From Antedon mediterranea (lineage: Eukaryota; Echinodermata; Crinoidea; Comatulida; Antedonidae): a stretch of 64,000 bases of DNA. Under the pieces are notes generated by a model. The model ran no database searches and had not been told where the DNA came from. It saw nothing but the letters and a program-made list of their open reading frames with translations. A program made the translations under genes and the position numbers. This document shows positions 43,001 to 50,731 of the stretch, one piece after another (within the stretch, counting starts at the first letter, position 1; each line of letters opens with the position of its first letter). The stretch is from assembly GCF_964355755.1 (NCBI RefSeq), contig NC_092671.1, positions 9,807,001-9,871,000 on the forward strand, in the 5' to 3' direction.

Positions 43001-45770
43001 CCCAAATGTGGTAGTGATATGCCCAAATATGGTAGTGATATGACATCATTGTGTCCATATATGGGTACATTTTTTTGTCACATAAAGTTTGAGGATGTGT
43101 AAAAAAAGTTGAAGGAGCTGAAGGATTTACGCCCGTATTCTTAAACCGGACTTTAGTCGTAGTTCGAAGTTCGACTTGGAAAAGTCGTAGTTTGAGCTAT
43201 TACTTCAAATTCGATTAAAAAACGAAGTAGTCGAAGTTTGCAGTTCGACTTAATGAAGTCGAGCTTTTAGTCGAGTTGCACACGTCTGGGTAACAAAGGC
43301 TATACATTGGCCAATGACAAGAGAGTATTTGAGGAGCAGACGAAATTTTGCGCATTGATATCACTTTGCATTTCTTACAACACTTTTTACGCATCAGGAC
43401 TATATACATGAAAAATAATTGTAATCGTTAATTATCAGAACAATATCAGTATTAATTTAACAGTGAAGTATATTTGATTAACAACAAATAAAATCTTTAA
43501 AATATATTTAGGAACCATGGCGGTACGGTAACTTTTATATTTTCTAGGCCCCCAACAAAGTATGATCGCCACGAACCACGCACTTCATAGCGTGACAAGA
43601 AAGCGCTAGGCCCCCTAAACATTCCATCGCGTGGTGAATTGCCGCATCTCCCATTGTCGCTATGGCGTGATGTAGCTCAAGTCGGACTTGCACGAAGAAA
43701 ATAATGTAATTTGTATACAGTTGTAAATAAAGATGATTTTCATTATTATAATTTATACCAATGTATATTTAATTAAGCTAATATAAATATAGATATTTCA
43801 TTCGTCAATATCTGGCCAATATAACAACTCAATGACTGTTACGTTTTTTATAAACATCGTTTAAAAACCGTTTAGTCGACCATTTAGTCTGCCCCCTCCA
43901 GGACTAAAAAAATCGATCAAAATCCGTCTCGATTTAGTCGAGGTTGGCCTGATTTAGTCGGTGATTTAGTTGAAGTTCGGTTTATGAATTAAAATGACGT
44001 CATTTTTTTAGTTTTAGCTCGAACTACGACTAAAGTCCGGTTTAAGAATACGGGCGTTAGAGTTTTAGACTATCCTCTTCCCTGGCCCTCAGTCTCAAAA
44101 CCATTAAATTACATTACAGTAATTAATTATTTGAAATTTAGTTTGACACTCAAAGCGTGAAAGCTGTAATAAAATTTGTATATGTTTGTTTATAAATAAA
44201 AAGCTTGATTACTTCAAAATAGTTTTGTTTTTAACCATAAAATTTAATATACTGGCGTATCCTGGATATGAAGTATTTTCTATTTTAGGATTACTCATGA
44301 ATACTATACTTGTCTAGTACTAATGACAGTCACAATATAGTAAAGTAGGATTTATTGTCATAACATCTGGATTACAACACTGCTGAATGACAAGAATAGA
44401 TCTAATAAGAGGTATGTTAATGTTTTTCTTTCATGATGGTTTAGTTCTTTGCATTAATTAATGTTAAAGTTCATCTAGCGGGCAACGTTATTTATAGATC
44501 TCTCAAACAAACCTGCTCCAACAATTGTTGACAGACACGTAGCTACAGGGGTGGGCAGTAAATTTAGGCACCCAGAGCATGGAGTGATTAAATAAAGTTT
44601 TTATTGTTATTATTATTATTAGCTATAAATCTTCATGACCAGAGGTTTCTTGGGTGTGAAAAAGGCAAAAAGTAGATTTTGAAGGTATGTATTTGTGAAA
44701 ACAACTCTTGGCTGAGAGTTCCTCTAGAGCAAATCAACAAAATTCTACCAGTGAAATGCGTTAAAAAAAAGACAAGATCAACTAATGGAGACAAGCCATA
44801 AGAATATTGTAGGCTCGTCTAGGTGTTTTTAATGCAATCGATTTGATATTAAAATCCAATGATAATATGTTTACTGTCTCATGCATGTGTGCATGCAATA
44901 TTCTGGAAACAAAAAATGAGTCATTTCTTCCTAGTCATTTAATTTCTTGACATGCTGAATAAATTTGAAAAATAGAATTAAGGGATATAGGCATTAACTA
45001 CGTTCAATTGCAAACATGGTGGTAAAGAAAATCTATGAACTAATTATTTACAATGAAAATTTCAATTCAAAATAAAAAATAAAAAATTACATGATTTTAG
45101 AGTACTTAACTTAGGGATAATATTAATAAATTAATTGGTTTAAAATACATATCAATGTATCATTAATTATTACAAATGTGTACCTGGTGGGGATATTATA
45201 TTGTAATGTCAACAATGTAATCGTGTAATCGTAATAAAAACTGAATATTCAATAAATATGTGTTTCGGTTGCTGAACAGGTCAAACAGGGCTTATCCGCA
45301 CCTTGCCTTGACTATTCTGGTGGGGACCTCCAGCAAATCAGTGGGAGTCAATCGCACATTTAAAATCCGTCAGGTTGGTAGGGTCTACCTATACTAACTT
45401 CTAGAGCCTACTAACTAGTACCTAATAAATACACAAACTCTCATCCCACTTCCCCCACCACTGCTGGACATTGTATGTAGGATTCAGGCTCTGGTCTGGT
45501 TCAGGTTCCTGCGTTGTTGTTGGTCACACAGTCAAGTGTCAAATGTTAAATACCACCAAAATGAAAACCTCAAAAATTGTTAAAGAATAGTACAGTATAT
45601 AACAATATTTCACAAACGAAAAAATAGGTAAACGCATTATTTTTCATCAGTAAAAGTGACAGCATTAACACTCACCAGGTAAAGTGTGAAACTAGCAAGA
45701 AAATAGCTGGAATGACCATGTCATCACTGCCTACCGACCATCGTCGTCCAAATACCACCATTCCAGGCAT
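7019..45770 (-). CDS. DAGLA: Diacylglycerol lipase alpha (sn-1-specific), complete coding region
   Basis: Sixteen exons on the minus strand (5' to 3'): 45770-45676, 38176-37962, 29755-29657, 24130-23968, 20565-20481, 20300-20088, 19891-19767, 18930-18489, 14204-14043, 13745-13665, 13338-13193, 12963-12822, 12332-12124, 11944-11818, 11459-10700, 7284-7019. All joins are GT/AG and in phase, giving 1109 residues (human about 1042). The start [19 protein letters not shown] nearly copies the human N-terminus, and a TAA lies two codons upstream. Exons 1-4 encode the membrane segments. The nucleophile elbow GHSLGAG places Ser at about 576 and the catalytic Asp ([10 protein letters not shown]) at about 628, the same 52-residue spacing as human S472 and D524; His is probably in NDHLP near 757. 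A long Ser/Thr-rich tail marks the alpha rather than beta type. The enzyme hydrolyses diacylglycerol to 2-arachidonoylglycerol at the plasma membrane. Exon 8 carries an unusual 99-codon extension (separate entry). No PPxxF Homer-binding motif is visible in the tail. Confidence 0.93.
7315..7410. mobile_element. MITE family A, copy 3 (truncated, beside DAGLA exon 16)
   Basis: Begins TTAAAGCTCTGTCTACACTA and continues with TGTGATGTGCCC and an inverted TTTGGGCACATCA. The right terminal repeat is missing. It starts about 30 bases upstream (in gene sense) of the acceptor of the last DAGLA exon. Confidence 0.8.
8008..8550 (+). mobile_element. Inner nested element of the same family carrying a Myb/SANT-like ORF
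   Basis: Left end CCGTTTCTGCTGCCAA and right end TTAGCAGAAACGGG are inverted and resemble the outer element's ends. Both flanks are GTAC (8004-8007 and 8551-8554), again a 4-bp duplication, and the site is the exact centre of the outer palindrome. The one protein-like segment inside is the Myb/SANT-like remnant. No transposase was seen, so this copy is presumably non-autonomous. Confidence 0.65.
8131..8482 (+). pseudogene. Myb/SANT-like DNA-binding domain, frameshifted
   Basis: From ATG at 8131 one frame reads [17 protein letters not shown] and stops at 8182-8184. The next frame then carries on with [20 protein letters not shown], a [14 protein letters not shown] helix and [14 protein letters not shown]. 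Together these match the order of the Myb/SANT-like (trihelix) domain of transposon-associated proteins: first Trp helix, W-G turn, xQLxGxxRNxxIYxxIS, third helix Q-x-x-x-K-x-K-x-L, then SGR and CPxYD. A +1 frameshift around 8160-8185 separates the halves. Such proteins are often the second ORF of PIF/Harbinger-type transposons. Here the likely role was binding the element's ends. It could alternatively be a captured host domain. No larger protein is visible. Confidence 0.65.
9598..10605. repeat. Family B element expanded into a 17-bp minisatellite
   Basis: The array at about 9710-10440 repeats AATAGGGGTGTTCCTTT roughly 43 times with almost no indels. Two main variants, TTCCTTT and TCCCCTT, are interspersed, and runs such as four T-type then one C-type recur. 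Left (9598-9709) and right (10441-10605) flanks belong to family B: both contain GTGTTAAAACTTA followed by CATTGGAATAGG, and the right end is GAGGGGTTCTACACAGTAT. It lies in the last DAGLA intron. Confidence 0.9.
11505..11700. repeat. Possible SINE/LINE 3' tail
   Basis: GCGCCTTAAAGCACTGACCT and, near the end, GCGGCGCTATACAAGAACTT followed by ATATTAAAAATATAAATAAA. The GGCGCTATAnAA then A/T-rich tail resembles 3' ends of CR1/L2-type LINEs and their SINEs. No coding remnant is seen. It lies in the DAGLA intron just upstream of exon 15. Confidence 0.3.
13588..13647. repeat. Family B fragment in a DAGLA intron
   Basis: ACACTACAGAGGACACAATA, AAGTGTCCTCTTAAAAGAGA and GGTTCTGCTGTAAC match the ends and centre of family B in a very short copy. 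Confidence 0.5.
13848..14012. mobile_element. MITE family A, copy 4 (nearly intact)
   Basis: Left end TTAAGCTCTGTCTACACTAT and right end ATAGTGTAGACAGAGCT are inverted. The interior has GTGTGATGTACCCACATATG, then GTCCATATATGGGAACACCA. It fills more than half of DAGLA intron 9 (13746-14042) and ends 30 bases from the exon 9 donor. Confidence 0.9.
14947..15088. mobile_element. MITE family A, copy 5
   Basis: Left end TTAAGCTATGTCTACACTAT, right end AGTTTGATAGTGTAGACC followed by GGGATTAA. The two ATTAA-type flanks are compatible with a TTAA or TA target duplication. It lies in DAGLA intron 8. Confidence 0.88.
17215..17390. repeat. Dispersed repeat H, copy 1
   Basis: Contains GTGATACTGTATTACAGAAT, TTGCCTATGATACTGGACAA and several inverted TGTATCA/TGATACA motifs. 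Copy 2 at 23610-23770 shares ACAGAATTTGCCTA followed by ATTGGACAAAT and the CACATATGACAC motifs. Confidence 0.5.
18489..18785 (-). other. 99-codon in-frame extension of DAGLA exon 8
   Basis: This 297-bp segment follows TTTCACTCCGCG in exon 8. It is open and in frame to the distal donor at 18488, and its GC content is exon-like. A GT dinucleotide at 18785/18784 (GCG|GTTAGT) could serve as a proximal donor. Splicing from there to exon 9 gives FHSA-VLETPFF, which aligns without gap to human CHDA-VYETPF. The segment encodes an acidic, Ser/Met-rich stretch (residues about 381-479) just before the catalytic fold and ends in CCLFCF. It is either an inserted linker or an alternatively spliced one. 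Confidence 0.7.
19181..19354. mobile_element. Small palindromic MITE (element I)
   Basis: TAAATTCAGTCAACCCTCCC and AATACCAGACTGGA at the left are inverted in TCCGGTATTGGGAGAGTTGA and CTGTACTGAATTTA at the right. It is about 174 bp with no ORF and lies in DAGLA intron 7. Confidence 0.6.
20975..21055. repeat. Family B fragment
   Basis: CATTAAGGGGACACCTTTGC, CACAACAAAATGTCACCTTA and ATAGGGATTGACTATACTGT follow the family B order. It lies in DAGLA intron 4, upstream of exon 5 in gene sense. Confidence 0.5.
21127..21440. mobile_element. Inverted-repeat element D, copy 1
   Basis: Ends TTAAAGATGTATTG and CAATACATCTTTA are inverted. The interior contains GTCAAATTGGCTGCCAGCCA and TTTTGTCATTTTATAAGT. 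About 310 bp of the interior is shared with 52102-52440. Confidence 0.75.
23610..23770. repeat. Dispersed repeat H, copy 2
   Basis: Shares TACAGAATTTGCCTATAATA, ATTGGACAAATTATAG and CACATATGACACATGTATGT with copy 1 at 17215-17390. Confidence 0.5.
25034..25098. repeat. Family B fragment
   Basis: ACGGGACAGGTTCAAGACAC, AAAGTGTCCTCTAAAATAGG and GGTTCGAAACAGTATTA match family B centre and right end. Confidence 0.45.
25813..26433. mobile_element. TTAA-flanked (piggyBac-like) non-autonomous element
   Basis: TTAA stands at both borders (25809-25812 and 26434-26437). Directly inside are AGACCCCTTCCCTGC and GGGAAGGGGGCT, inverted with few mismatches, and CGTTTTTT/AAAAAACG also pair. The 621-bp interior has no transposase ORF. 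Its centre is GC-rich with repeated CCTAGCCTAG, GGCCTAGC and CGATCG motifs, unlike the surrounding intron. TTAA duplication is the hallmark of piggyBac-type elements. Confidence 0.7.
29354..29474. mobile_element. MITE family A, copy 6 (internally deleted)
   Basis: Left end TTAAGCTTTGTCTACACTAT, right end AGTTTGATAGTGTAGACAGT then GGCTTTA. Most of the internal palindrome is missing. It lies about 180 bases from DAGLA exon 3. Confidence 0.85.
33303..33690. repeat. Imperfect trinucleotide repeat, GAT/GGT-rich
   Basis: Runs of GATGGTGGT and GATGATGACGACGATGGTGA. A block including ATGGTGATGCAGTGATGATG is repeated (about 33421-33460 and 33573-33612), which shows internal duplication. It yields spurious open frames on both strands (Asp/Gly or Met/Val, and His/Thr/Ile). 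Confidence 0.9.
35765..35813. repeat. Perfect 15-bp inverted repeat (hairpin)
   Basis: TTGTTCACACTGCTT and AAGCAGTGTGAACAA are separated by 19 bases. It stands alone in AT-rich intron sequence. The stem does not extend clearly beyond 15 bp, so it is short for a microRNA precursor. Confidence 0.7.
36600..36738 (+). repeat. SINE-like dispersed repeat F, copy 1
   Basis: CTAAAAACATCCGAGGTCTA, GTTGGAGGGCGACTTTGG and GGTTCCTAAACCAGGGGTCT are matched in the same order on the minus strand at 57770-57855. Confidence 0.5.
36753..37428 (+). mobile_element. Element E (CCTCCGCCAAGGAGG fold-back with GTTT run)
   Basis: Starts TTACCTCCGCCAAGGAGGTA, followed by a GTTT run and TTAGCAGGATAACTCAAAAA. It ends GGCGGAGGTATGCCCTCTC and GGAGTGGCTTTCTAGTTTTT. 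The ends are inverted (TACCTCCGCC and GGCGGAGGTA). I recognise the left end as a repeat type seen in many marine invertebrate genomes; the classification is uncertain. Confidence 0.65.
38280..39200. repeat. 22-bp minisatellite with decayed left flank
   Basis: The core (about 38604-39195) repeats AGAGAGACACTGTACTGCCA plus TC about 27 times. Variants are TTTACTG, GTACGG and CGGAGAG. Upstream, 38280-38600, looser copies of TACTGT ... TGTCATCTGAGGGATA are visible. Because 22 is not a multiple of 3, long spurious open frames appear on both strands. It lies in DAGLA intron 1 about 100 bases from exon 2 at its decayed end. Confidence 0.9.
40650..40800. repeat. Family B copy
   Basis: TTAAGGAAACACCTTCAAGA, CAACAAAGTGGTCCCCTTGA, TAGGTGTTGGCTGTATTTTT and CAAAGGCGAGAGTTCTACTG follow the family order over about 150 bp. 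Confidence 0.55.
41342..41514. mobile_element. MITE family A, copy 7
   Basis: TAAAGCTCTGTCTACACTAT at the left; TTTAATATTGTAGACATAGC then TTTAATTA at the right. The internal ACTACCATATTTGGGCA segment is duplicated in tandem. Confidence 0.88.
42165..42790. repeat. Tandem repeat, 65-66 bp unit with two alternating subtypes
   Basis: Each unit reads AATCCAATAAAGTACAGTCC, TAGGCAGATC, a variable block and GGGAGGTACAGTAGGGTCTA. The variable block is TGAGGTGA (type a) or CAAGCAA (type b). Unit starts near 42165, 42231, 42297, 42362, 42428, 42493, 42559, 42624, 42689 and 42754 give the order a a b a b a b b b plus a decayed end. Confidence 0.9.
42951..43108. mobile_element. MITE family A, copy 8
   Basis: Left end CTAAAGCGCTGTCCACACTA, interior ATGTGATGTGCCCAAATGTG and GTCCATATATGGGTACAT, and a right end decayed after CACATAAAGTTTGA. 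It lies about 20 bases left of the Harbinger-like MITE. Confidence 0.85.
43127..44059. mobile_element. PIF/Harbinger-like MITE with 38-bp terminal inverted repeats
   Basis: The 927-bp element at 43130-44056 starts CGCCCGTATTCTTAAACCGG and ends CCGGTTTAAGAATACGGGCG. The inverted match continues through ACTTTAGTCGTAGTTCGA, 38 bases in all with no mismatch. TTA flanks both sides (43127-43129 and 44057-44059), as in PIF/Harbinger insertions. Subterminal regions carry many TAGTCGA/TCGACTA motifs. No transposase ORF is visible. Confidence 0.85.
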
Positions 45771-46694
45771 ATTTTACAATTATTTGTCTAAAAGCTCAAC
45801 ACAAAAATGTTATAAAATAAAAGCACGTTTGCAGCATCTTTATACAAGTTCTAAAACTCCAGTAAATTTCCAAGAAAACAGTACGTTACTAGGAAATCTT
45901 CAACATACCGCAGACGGTAACATTTTTTGGAGCAGCAGAGCAGCTGATTTCGCGGTGCCAAATGTTTTGATTGAACACTTTTTTAGTCTAGCGCCACCAA
46001 ATAATATAAAATTAGGTCAACAACCTTTGCACTGTTTCTTTTTCCGGTACGAAGAATCTGAAATCGAGGCGTGGCTCAAGTCGAGGTTTGTGTCTCGTTT
46101 TCAAATTTTCCTCCCGCAATATATTTTTTTTCAATTTTTAAAACTTTATCTTTCCTAGTTATTCACCTGCAAACCTTCTATAACTTATTCTTACGTTAAA
46201 TAACTGCATATTTTATTGTTTTCGTTGTGCTTTGCTAGGCCTAACTATTCGGAATGTATGCCTTAAAAAGCTTGGCTCTCTGCACAAAAATATTGTATAA
46301 CTTAGTGGGTATATAGCCTTGTATATCCTTGTCATTTGATTGGTTGATTTCTTATCAAGTTACAACTACTGTAGCAATAATTATTTTCTCCCATTTTTAA
46401 AGGCATTATTTTTATTGAACGAATCAGTATCCTGGATTTTATAAGCATTGAGAAATTTGAGTGACACACATAGGCCTACTTTTAGTCAAAGTATAAAACA
46501 TGATATAAATTGAACTAAAATTGTATTATAAGGTTTAATGTATGTGTAATTAACATTTTAATATTTTTCATTTTAGAATGTTTCTCTTAGCATTCTAATA
46601 CACATGTCAAAGGTCAGATAGAAAATAACATGATTAATGCAGATTTGCATAATATTGAACAACAATCTATATCTACCAACGTTGCACTGTTATC
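45771..46694. promoter_or_regulatory. Divergent promoter interval between DAGLA and CARF
   Basis: The two start codons are 924 bp apart on opposite strands, so both promoters and 5' UTRs must lie here or in unseen upstream exons. CARF has a probable 5' UTR acceptor (TTTTTCATTTTAG ending at 46576), so an upstream noncoding exon is likely. A possible donor is CAAGTCGAG|GTTTGT at about 46085. No TATA box is assignable. A 148-codon plus-strand open frame spans the DAGLA start exon and is regarded as chance. Confidence 0.55.
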
Positions 46695-49600
46695 ATGAGC
46701 ACAGAAGATGCAAGGTCACCTAGTGACGGCGACCACCCTGTAGTCTCCGACATACAATCGAATGTCTGTGTTATGGAACTATCATCCGACAACAATGTCA
46801 ATGAATCGGCAGTCTATTCAGAAGATGTAATGCATTCAACTGGTGATATCTTGATCTCAGGAAACCAGCCACCTGAAGACATCCTGAACTCTGACAACCA
46901 TGCAGCTGGAGTCTGTATGGATGTACATTCGACAGAAAACATCAATGCTAGAAGAACAACATCTGTAATTGTTCTCAACAGTTACAGAACTCGTATGGAT
47001 AGTGAAGTATGAATTTTGATTCATTGACCAACCATTAACTGATAAACCAACCCTGTTTTGACGTAAGTTCTGTCTAGACTATCAGACTAGTTTGACAACA
47101 AAGTGTTACGTGCACAAGGGTGGTGATATGCCTAAATATGTGTAGTGTTTGACATCATCATGTCCATATATGGGCACATCACATAAAGTTTGATAGTGTA
47201 GACAAGCTTAAAGCCTCAATGGAATAAACAATGCATACGGACACTTTATTAGGTTTTTTTTTATTCATAAAAATGACCAATTTCATTTATAGAGTGAACA
47301 GAGTAAGATGGAGATGGAAGGCATAATGATTGAATCATCGGAGATCAGTGGAGGTGATGAAACACATCAGTTGGAGGTTTGCTCCATCACTGGCCACGAT
47401 GAAGATCACCCGATAGGTGTTGCTACCATCTCAAGTCATGGTAGTACTCACCAGATAGATATTGGTGGTACAGTGTACCCTTATTTAGCTACTGAAAACC
47501 AAGCAGTTACTAGTAAGTTACAACCTCCAAAACTTTTTTTTATTATTTTCCCATATTTTGCATTCGTTTTTCCATATTAAAGAGGATAATTCAATGACCT
47601 ATGTGTTTTCATTGCAGGTATATCAATACCTATACAGATAATGACAAGCTGTAAAGCACCTCCACCAGGATGTCCCCAGTGGGCTGCTAGACTTAAAGAA
47701 TGTCAGGTAAGTTGTGGCTTACTTATTCCAGGGTCTTTGGTTAAAATCTCATCACAATATCAGGATTTTTCTGACAGCCAAGACAGCACCTGCCACTACT
47801 ATACCTAAAGCACTGTCTACACTATCAAACTAGATTGTGATGTGCCCAAATATGCTAGTGATATGATATCATCGTGTCCATATATGCTCACATTTTTTTT
47901 TGATAGTGGAGATAGAGCTTAAGCCTTACAAGCATGGCTTTCCCATCCTTGTTCTGTAATTAATGAATCATTTATAGCCTCTCTTTGGTTTACACATTTC
48001 ACTCAACTGTACTGTACTTAACCATATTGTTCTGTTTTCTAATTATATAAAACATATTTTACAATATTATTTGGATGTACTGATCCACACAGCACCTGTC
48101 ATAGATAAGAGGTTGTAGGACATGATTTGTTCATTATCTTATACTCCTTTCGCAGAAGGTTGGGACATCATATCGAGGATTTGTTGAAAACGAGATTGAA
48201 TTGGACTTGCTACTTACATTTCATAAGCAAGAGACAGGAAGCTTCTGGGGTACCCGCCAGTCGCCAAGTGCAGAGAGGTCTTCAAAGAGGCTTATGTGGC
48301 GCTCACAGTATGTCCCATATGACGGCATTCCCTTTGTGAATATGGGTAAGCTTTCTAATATCTTTGATACTGTGAAGGAATCTTTATGTGCAGCTTACCT
48401 GGATAAATTAAAAACAGCCTGTCTCTACAAACAAAATGAGTCAAAATATGGGAAAAAAAGAACACCCCTTTTCCAAAAATGGTATATTCCATAAATTTGT
48501 ATTTTTCCTATGTTTTTAGGTAGCAGGGCTGTGACAATGGAATGTCAGTTTGGTCCAAGACGAAAAAGTAAAGCATGGAAGGCAGGGAGTAGCAAGAACT
48601 ACAAGACATCATGCCCTGCAAGGTACAATAGAAGCCACTGGTCCCTTCAAAGCTTATGTATTTCTGTAATTGATATGATGTCTACCTTTAGTTCAGTTCC
48701 TAAAAAAATAAACCAGTTGAAAGAAACTAAACCCAACACAATTTAAGATTACTTTGCTTATTTCATATAATTTTTTTTTTTAGAATTTACATAAAGAAAG
48801 TTAGAAAATTCCTTAAGTTCAAAGCTTCGAATATAAACGACAAAAAAGACCATGACAGAGTTTTCCAGTCCATCAAAGATATCGGAATTGATGAAGTTTA
48901 TGGTGTGGAAAGGTTTGTCACTTTTTGCCCATCATACTTTAATATTTAAGAAAAAATTACAATATAAAGAATGTATACCTTTCACAGTGGCAGATTCAGA
49001 GGAGTAGTGACAAATATTTTGGTGTCAATTTCTGACCTAAAATATTAAAATACACCATCAGTTGGCCAAGTTATTGACTCCTGTTGAGTTTTTCCTAGTA
49101 CCCTTTCCCTGTTTATGTCCTCTTTTCAATATAAAAATAAATACATTTTGTCCACAGGTGGTATGTACAATTACCCACAATTCAAGCACATGATTACCAT
49201 GATCCAGTTACAGAGAACGTGTTGCAGCCAATGTTAGAGTTGCAAAGGCAAGAGACACCGGCTGAAGAGCGAATGAACCCTAAAGTAGCTCAGAAGATAC
49301 AGGATCTAATTAGTGAAGGCATTTCAAATGATTTTGAAATTAGAGCCAAGCTAAGGTTTGTGTGATCTACTTGCTAAAGCAGTAAAATAATGAAAAATTT
49401 AAACACCAGTTCTGAGCTAATTAATAGGGAACTTTCGTCAACCTAGGACCTACGCACATTGTGTCATCATCGGAACCTAGAATGCTTAATGATTTTAAAT
49501 TTATAAAGCACAAAAAAAAGTCTGAAGCACTGTGAAAAGGGAAAAAATCCACCAAAACTGTTGAGAAATCTAGTGAGAAAGTACATGCCAATGTCCCCAC

Positions 49601-50731
49601 ATCACTAGCTAGGTCATCACAATTTGAAAGCTTCCAGAGACAAACCTGCATTTAAGGTACCATTCTTATTTTATTTTCTAGGCAGTATGTTCTGCAAGAG
49701 CTGTTTAAGGCTGAAAAGTGCCCAGATAGACATGATCCCAGGTACTTTCCTACCATCAATAACATCCAAAACTACAAACATGAAATCAAGAAAGCTGTGG
49801 AAAAGGGAGAACTTATATTAGATGTAAGTATAGGTTTACTCATACTTTTAAATCAGTTACTATGGGTTATGAGATTTGCAATTTAGTATTAAGTTTATAA
49901 ATGTTCAATGTAATACTGTACAACAAAAAGAGTATATTATTTGATTTTCAGATTAAAGTTAGAGACATTGAAAAATCTGAAGATACTAAATTAATAAATA
50001 AGTGGATTGAGCCAAAAGAAGATGAAGGTAATATTATTATTGTTTGTGATATCTTTAAAGTCTATTCCACACAGTCTACAGTTCCAACATCAACCACCAA
50101 AAATAGCTTATACCGTTATCAGCAAACCCAGTGATGATCCCCTACTCTTTTGAGTAGTAATGTACTGTACAAAATAATTTGAGTAAAGCACCAAAATCCA
50201 TCATCATCTGGCTATCTTTATAGAACTAGCAATTTAGTGTATTGTCTTTAAATTTATTTATAAATATGTATATAACATTTATCTTTTTTTTACAGGACCA
50301 TTACCTATGTCAAACATGGCTGGCAATAAATTATTATCACAGATAAATTCAACAAAGGTAAACTTAAGGAATTGTATTCTTTATCTTGTATTCTACGTTG
50401 AATCTACTCTTTTTAAAATATTTTGTAATAATATTTTAATGTAATTATAATTTTACTTTAAACTTACTGTTAATTATTCTTTCAATTTTCATTTTAGACT
50501 GGCAAGAGTAATCTAGTAACATGCACAGAAGTTTCTGACATAGACAAAACCAATAACCAATCAGGTAGCCCGTTACCAATGATGGAATCTGAAAACAACC
50601 AATCAAATAGTCTGTTACAAGATAGTACGGCAGAATCATTACTCAGTGAAATGCAAAACAACCAAACAGTGATTGAATCAGCTGATCACATGGTAGATCC
50701 TGACCAATCAACTGATAAAGATTCGCAATGA
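46695..50731 (+). CDS. CARF: Calcium-responsive transcription factor (CARF/ALS2CR8), complete coding region
   Basis: Coding exons: 46695-47006, 47293-47512, 47618-47706, 48156-48345, 48520-48622, 48784-48912, 49158-49355, 49682-49823, 49952-50027, 50296-50357, 50498-50731 (TGA). Every junction is GT/AG and in phase, giving 584 residues (human about 725). An in-frame TGA at 46656-46658 precedes the chosen ATG. The conserved region is unmistakable: PPPGCPQWAARLKECQ, FHKQETGSFWGTRQSPS, MWRSQYVPYDGIPFVN, GSRAVTMECQFGPRRK, CPARIYIKKV, RWYVQLPTIQAHDYH, and the later ELFKAEKCPDRHDPRYFPT. The acidic N-terminus and the Asn/Gln/Ser-rich C-terminus are not conserved in detail. The mammalian protein binds calcium-response element 1 and activates BDNF transcription in neurons; the same DNA-binding role is inferred here. 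Introns 1 and 3 each carry a MITE-A copy. Confidence 0.93.
47063..47212. mobile_element. MITE family A, copy 9 (CARF intron 1)
   Basis: Left GTAAGTTCTGTCTAGACTAT, right AGTTTGATAGTGTAGACAAG then CTTAAA, with internal GTCCATATATGGGCACATCA. It fills about half of a 286-bp intron. Confidence 0.88.
47806..47922. mobile_element. MITE family A, copy 10 (CARF intron 3)
   Basis: Left CTAAAGCACTGTCTACACTA, right TGATAGTGGAGATAGAGCTT then AA. The right internal arm is shortened. Confidence 0.88.

Larger units (their letters stand above)
38177..45675. other. DAGLA intron 1
   Basis: About 7.5 kb. It contains the 22-bp minisatellite, a family B copy (40650-40800) with an adjacent C run at 40636-40649, MITE-A copies 7 and 8, the 66-bp tandem array and the Harbinger-like MITE. 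No further exon was found; exon 1 joins exon 2 exactly in a TGG codon. Confidence 0.65.

Noticed and set aside
45712-46158. 148-codon plus-strand open frame
   Set aside because: It is antisense to DAGLA exon 1 and runs through the divergent promoter. It has no recognisable domain and its last part is A/T-driven low complexity.
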